This document shows, in pieces, positions 5,256-7,922 of a stretch of DNA of 7,922 nucleotides. The first letter of the stretch is position 1, and each line of letters begins with the position of its first letter. Location of the stretch: the NCBI GenBank assembly GCA_016874895.1, contig VGSX01000158.1, positions 1-7,922 of the forward strand. Reading direction: 5' to 3'. The notes beneath the pieces were generated by a model, which was not told where the DNA came from, ran no database searches, and saw only the letters and a program-made list of their open reading frames with translations. The stretch comes from Deltaproteobacteria bacterium. GTDB lineage: Bacteria; Desulfobacterota; Desulfobaccia; Desulfobaccales; Desulfobaccaceae. A program made the position numbers and the translations under genes.

Positions 5256-6766
5256 CAGGGAAGTTTATCCAAAGGCAAAAGGTGACAGAGAACATAGCTG
5301 CGGCAATGCCTTTAGCCGCCCTGAACCCGGATGATCTGGCCGGCCTGAAGGTGCTGGTGGCCGGGGATTTCATGCTGGACGAATATGTCTGGGGGCGGGT
5401 GGAGCGGATTTCCCCGGAAGCCCCGGTGATGGTGGTCAACGTGGAACGGGAGAACCGGGTTCTGGGTGGCGCCGGGAATGTGGTCAATAATCTGGTGGGA
5501 CTGGGCGCCCAGGTGGAGGTCTTGGGATTATCCGGCCGCGACACTGCCGGGGCTGCTCTCGAAGCCGAATTGACCAGGTTGGGAGTCAACCCCGCCGGCC
5601 TGTTTGCCGACCCCCAGCGGCAGACCACCCGCAAGACCCGGGTTCTGGGCGGGAGTCAACAGATCGTCCGCATCGACCGGGAGAACCGGCAACCCGCGGC
5701 CCCCTGGTTCGCCCGGCTGGCTGAGCAGCATGTCAAGACCCTGCTGCCGGATCTGGACGCCATCATCCTGTCGGATTACGGCAAGGGTGTTTTGACCGAA
5801 CCGCTGCTCACCGACTTGATTACCCGGGGGCGAGAGAGCCGCCTGCCGGTCCTGGTGGACCCCAAGGGACGGGATTTCCGCCGTTACCGCGGGGCCGCGG
5901 TCATCACTCCCAACCGCCGGGAGGCGGAACTGGCGGTGGGTTATTCTCTGCAGAACCGGGAGGACATGCTCCGGGCCGGACAGGAGCTCTGCCGCTTATG
6001 TGACGCCCAAGCCGTGCTGATCACCCAGGGGGCCGCCGGCATGACCCTTTTTCAGCCTAACGAAGCCCCTGCGGACATCCCCGCCCAGGCCCGGGAGGTC
6101 TTCGATGTTTCCGGGGCCGGCGATACCGTGGTGGCTGTTATGGCCCTGGGACTGGCCTGTTGGGGGCAGCCGCTCCTGGCAGCCAGGCTGGCCAACCTGG
6201 CGGCCGGTATAGTCGTGGGGAAGGTGGGCACTGCCCCCATCCTGCGTTCGGAACTGGCCGCGGCGCTGGCAGGGCAACCGGCCGGGCAGCCCGACAAAAT
6301 CCTCAGTCTGGCCGAATTGCGGCTCCTGGCGCCCCGTCTGCAGGCCCAGGGTAAACGCCTGGTCTTTACCAATGGCTGTTTTGATCTCCTGCACTGGGGG
6401 CATATCAAGTTCCTGGAGGAATCCCGGCGGCAGGGAGACCTTTTAATCGTCGCCCTGGACACCGATGAGTCCGTCCGCCGGGTCAAAGGGCCCTGCCGAC
6501 CGGTCATCCACGAGGGCCAGCGCCGGCGCATGCTGGCCGCACTGGAGACGGTGGATTACGTCACGGTGTTCTCTTCGGAACAGCTCCCTGAAATCCTGGC
6601 GGCCCTGAAACCCGAGGTCCTCACCAAGGGCAGCAACTATCCCGCCACAGAGGTCAGCGGCCGGGAGGTGGTGCAGGGCTATGGCGGCGAGGTGGTCCTG
6701 ATCCCCGTCACCGACCCGGTTTCCATCAGCAGTCTCATACAACAGATCTGCTCCGAAAGCAGATAA
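5252..6766 (+). CDS. hldE: Bifunctional heptose-7-phosphate kinase / heptose-1-phosphate adenylyltransferase HldE
   Basis: HldE carries out two steps in making ADP-L-glycero-D-manno-heptose for the LPS inner core: phosphorylation of D-glycero-D-manno-heptose 7-phosphate at C1, and adenylyl transfer to the resulting 1-phosphate after GmhB. The 504-residue product is full length (E. coli 477). The N-terminal PfkB/ribokinase domain (about 33-340) shows VAGDFMLDEYVWGRVERISPE-type sugar-binding residues, GGAGN (72-76) and DVSGAGD (285-291), with Asp291 the expected catalytic base. The C-terminal nucleotidyltransferase domain (about 368-500) has TNGCFDLLHWGH with the HxGH motif at 381-384 and a closing ISSLI. 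KGSNY at 459-463 stands where KGGDY is usual. The start at 5252 gives ATGA overlap with lptD and suggests translational coupling. An in-frame ATG at 5306 is closer to the family's normal N-terminus; neither has a strong Shine-Dalgarno. Confidence 0.93.
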   Translation: MTGKFIQRQKVTENIAAAMPLAALNPDDLAGLKVLVAGDFMLDEYVWGRVERISPEAPVMVVNVERENRVLGGAGNVVNNLVGLGAQVEVLGLSGRDTAGAALEAELTRLGVNPAGLFADPQRQTTRKTRVLGGSQQIVRIDRENRQPAAPWFARLAEQHVKTLLPDLDAIILSDYGKGVLTEPLLTDLITRGRESRLPVLVDPKGRDFRRYRGAAVITPNRREAELAVGYSLQNREDMLRAGQELCRLCDAQAVLITQGAAGMTLFQPNEAPADIPAQAREVFDVSGAGDTVVAVMALGLACWGQPLLAARLANLAAGIVVGKVGTAPILRSELAAALAGQPAGQPDKILSLAELRLLAPRLQAQGKRLVFTNGCFDLLHWGHIKFLEESRRQGDLLIVALDTDESVRRVKGPCRPVIHEGQRRRMLAALETVDYVTVFSSEQLPEILAALKPEVLTKGSNYPATEVSGREVVQGYGGEVVLIPVTDPVSISSLIQQICSESR

Positions 6767-6793
6767 CACATTTTAGAAGGCGAGAATCATTCA

Positions 6794-7922
6794 ATGACCG
6801 ACACAACTGCTCTGAAAGGCGAAAAAATTACCTTTAACGCCTCCGGCCGGCTCCAGGTCCCGGATAATCCCGTTATTCTGTTTATTGAGGGCGACGGCAC
6901 CGGCCCGGATATCTGGCGGGCCACCGTCCGGGTCCTGGACGCAGCGGTGGCCAAGGCTTACGGCGGCCGGCGGCGGATTGTCTGGCAGGAAATCCTGGCC
7001 GGCGAAAAGGCCTATGAGGCCACCGGCAGCCACCTGCCGGAAGAAACCTTAAGGGCCATCCGGGATTATCTGGTGGCCCTGAAGGGGCCCTTGACCACCC
7101 CGGTGGGCGGCGGCTTCCGCTCCATCAACGTCACCCTGCGGCAGGTGCTGGATCTGTACGCCTGCATCCGGCCGGTGCGCTACTATGCCGGCACCCCCAG
7201 CCCCCTAAAAGAACCCGAAAAAACCGATATGGTGGTCTTTCGGGAGAATACCGAGGATGTCTACGCCGGGATCGAATGGCCGGCCGGCAGCCCGGAAGCC
7301 CGCAAGGTGGTTGACTTCCTCAACAATCAGATGAGCTGCCGCATCTCCCCGGAATCCGGCATCGGCATCAAACCCATGAGCGCGGCCGGCTCCCAGCGGC
7401 TTATTAGGCAAGCCATTAACTTTGCTATAAAAAATATCCGTCCCAGCATCACCCTGATGCACAAGGGCAACATCATGAAATTCACCGAGGGAGCCTTTAA
7501 GACCTGGGGCTATGAACTGGCCGAGGCGGAATTTGCGGACCAGGTTATCAGTGAAGATCGACTCTGGCAGGAATTTGACGGCAAGGCCCCGGCCGGCCAG
7601 GTCATCATCAAGGACCGGATTGCCGATTCCATGTTTCAGCAGATCCTCCTGCGTCCCGAGGAATACAGCGTCATCGCCACCCCCAACCTGAACGGCGATT
7701 ACCTTTCCGACGCCCTGGCGGCTCAGGTGGGCGGCCTGGGCATGGCCCCCGGCGCCAATATCGGGGACCGCTATGCCGTGTTTGAGGCCACCCACGGCAG
7801 CGCCCCCAAGTATGCTAACCTGGACAAGATCAACCCCAGCTCCCTCATCCTGTCCGGCACCATGATGCTGGAATACCTGGGCTGGCAGGAAGCGGCCGAC
7901 TTCATCCATGCAGGCCTGGCCC
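6794..7922 (+). CDS. icd: NADP-type isocitrate dehydrogenase, C-terminus cut by window edge
   Basis: The product is isocitrate dehydrogenase, which oxidatively decarboxylates isocitrate to 2-oxoglutarate in the cytoplasm (TCA cycle). The 376 visible residues align along their length with E. coli Icd (416), so about 40 are missing. Substrate residues are visible: Ser110 and Asn112 in GGGFRSIN (Ser110 matches the E. coli phosphorylation site Ser113), Arg116, Arg126, Arg150 in FRENTEDVYAGIEW, Tyr157, Lys224 in HKGNIMKFTEGAF, and metal ligands Asp278, Asp302 and Asp306. Lys339-Tyr340 in HGSAPKY match the NADP 2'-phosphate contacts Lys344-Tyr345, where NAD enzymes usually have Asp-Ile; the remaining discriminators, Tyr391/Arg395, lie past the edge. 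The ATG at 6794 is 27 nt after the hldE stop, behind a modest AAGGCGAG. Same strand and short gap suggest cotranscription with lptD-hldE, though function is unrelated. Confidence 0.95.
   Translation, partial: MTDTTALKGEKITFNASGRLQVPDNPVILFIEGDGTGPDIWRATVRVLDAAVAKAYGGRRRIVWQEILAGEKAYEATGSHLPEETLRAIRDYLVALKGPLTTPVGGGFRSINVTLRQVLDLYACIRPVRYYAGTPSPLKEPEKTDMVVFRENTEDVYAGIEWPAGSPEARKVVDFLNNQMSCRISPESGIGIKPMSAAGSQRLIRQAINFAIKNIRPSITLMHKGNIMKFTEGAFKTWGYELAEAEFADQVISEDRLWQEFDGKAPAGQVIIKDRIADSMFQQILLRPEEYSVIATPNLNGDYLSDALAAQVGGLGMAPGANIGDRYAVFEATHGSAPKYANLDKINPSSLILSGTMMLEYLGWQEAADFIHAGLA

Noticed and set aside
7205..7909. 234-codon minus-strand open frame
   Set aside because: It is antisense to clear icd coding sequence; its Gly/Ala/Asp-rich translation resembles no family and reflects GC-rich codon structure.

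Overview
This looks like ordinary chromosomal backbone from a Gram-negative bacterium with a lipopolysaccharide (LPS) outer membrane. The protein sequences (a deltaproteobacterial-looking LptG opening, a fused HldE, a stand-alone PPC-domain protein) suggest a Desulfobacterota/Deltaproteobacteria member, perhaps near the Desulfobacca/Syntrophobacter groups. That placement is inference from sequence feel, not a search.

Layout: 1-1116 (minus) is lptG, the inner-membrane permease subunit of the LPS exporter, cut by the left edge close to its natural end. It diverges across only 23 bp from 1140-1964 (plus), an endonuclease IV-family AP endonuclease (nfo) with all nine metal ligands. nfo converges, with a 6-bp gap, on 1971-2408 (minus), a 145-residue PPC/DUF296-domain protein. 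The non-coding stretch 2409-3035 (627 bp) separates this gene from the divergent plus-strand run. It holds four inverted repeats (one REP-like), an AT-rich segment with an extended -10 promoter candidate, a possible 25-codon peptide ORF with a strong ribosome binding site, and a sigma70-type promoter candidate for lptD.

The plus-strand run 3036-7922 is probably one operon. It contains lptD (outer-membrane LPS translocon, TTG start, signal peptide), hldE (bifunctional ADP-heptose synthesis enzyme, 4-bp ATGA overlap with lptD) and icd (NADP-type isocitrate dehydrogenase, 27-bp gap, cut by the right edge). LptG helps extract LPS from the inner membrane, LptD inserts it in the outer membrane, and HldE makes the heptose precursor of the LPS inner core, so three of the six main genes serve LPS biogenesis. 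icd is central carbon metabolism and seems to be a passenger of the operon.

I found no mobile element, CRISPR array, tRNA, rRNA, defence locus or evident novel system. The points most worth a second look are in the 2409-3035 intergenic region and in a few family-atypical residues: the three-cysteine LptD, the Cys in place of the usual His in the PPC protein, and the KGSNY motif of HldE.
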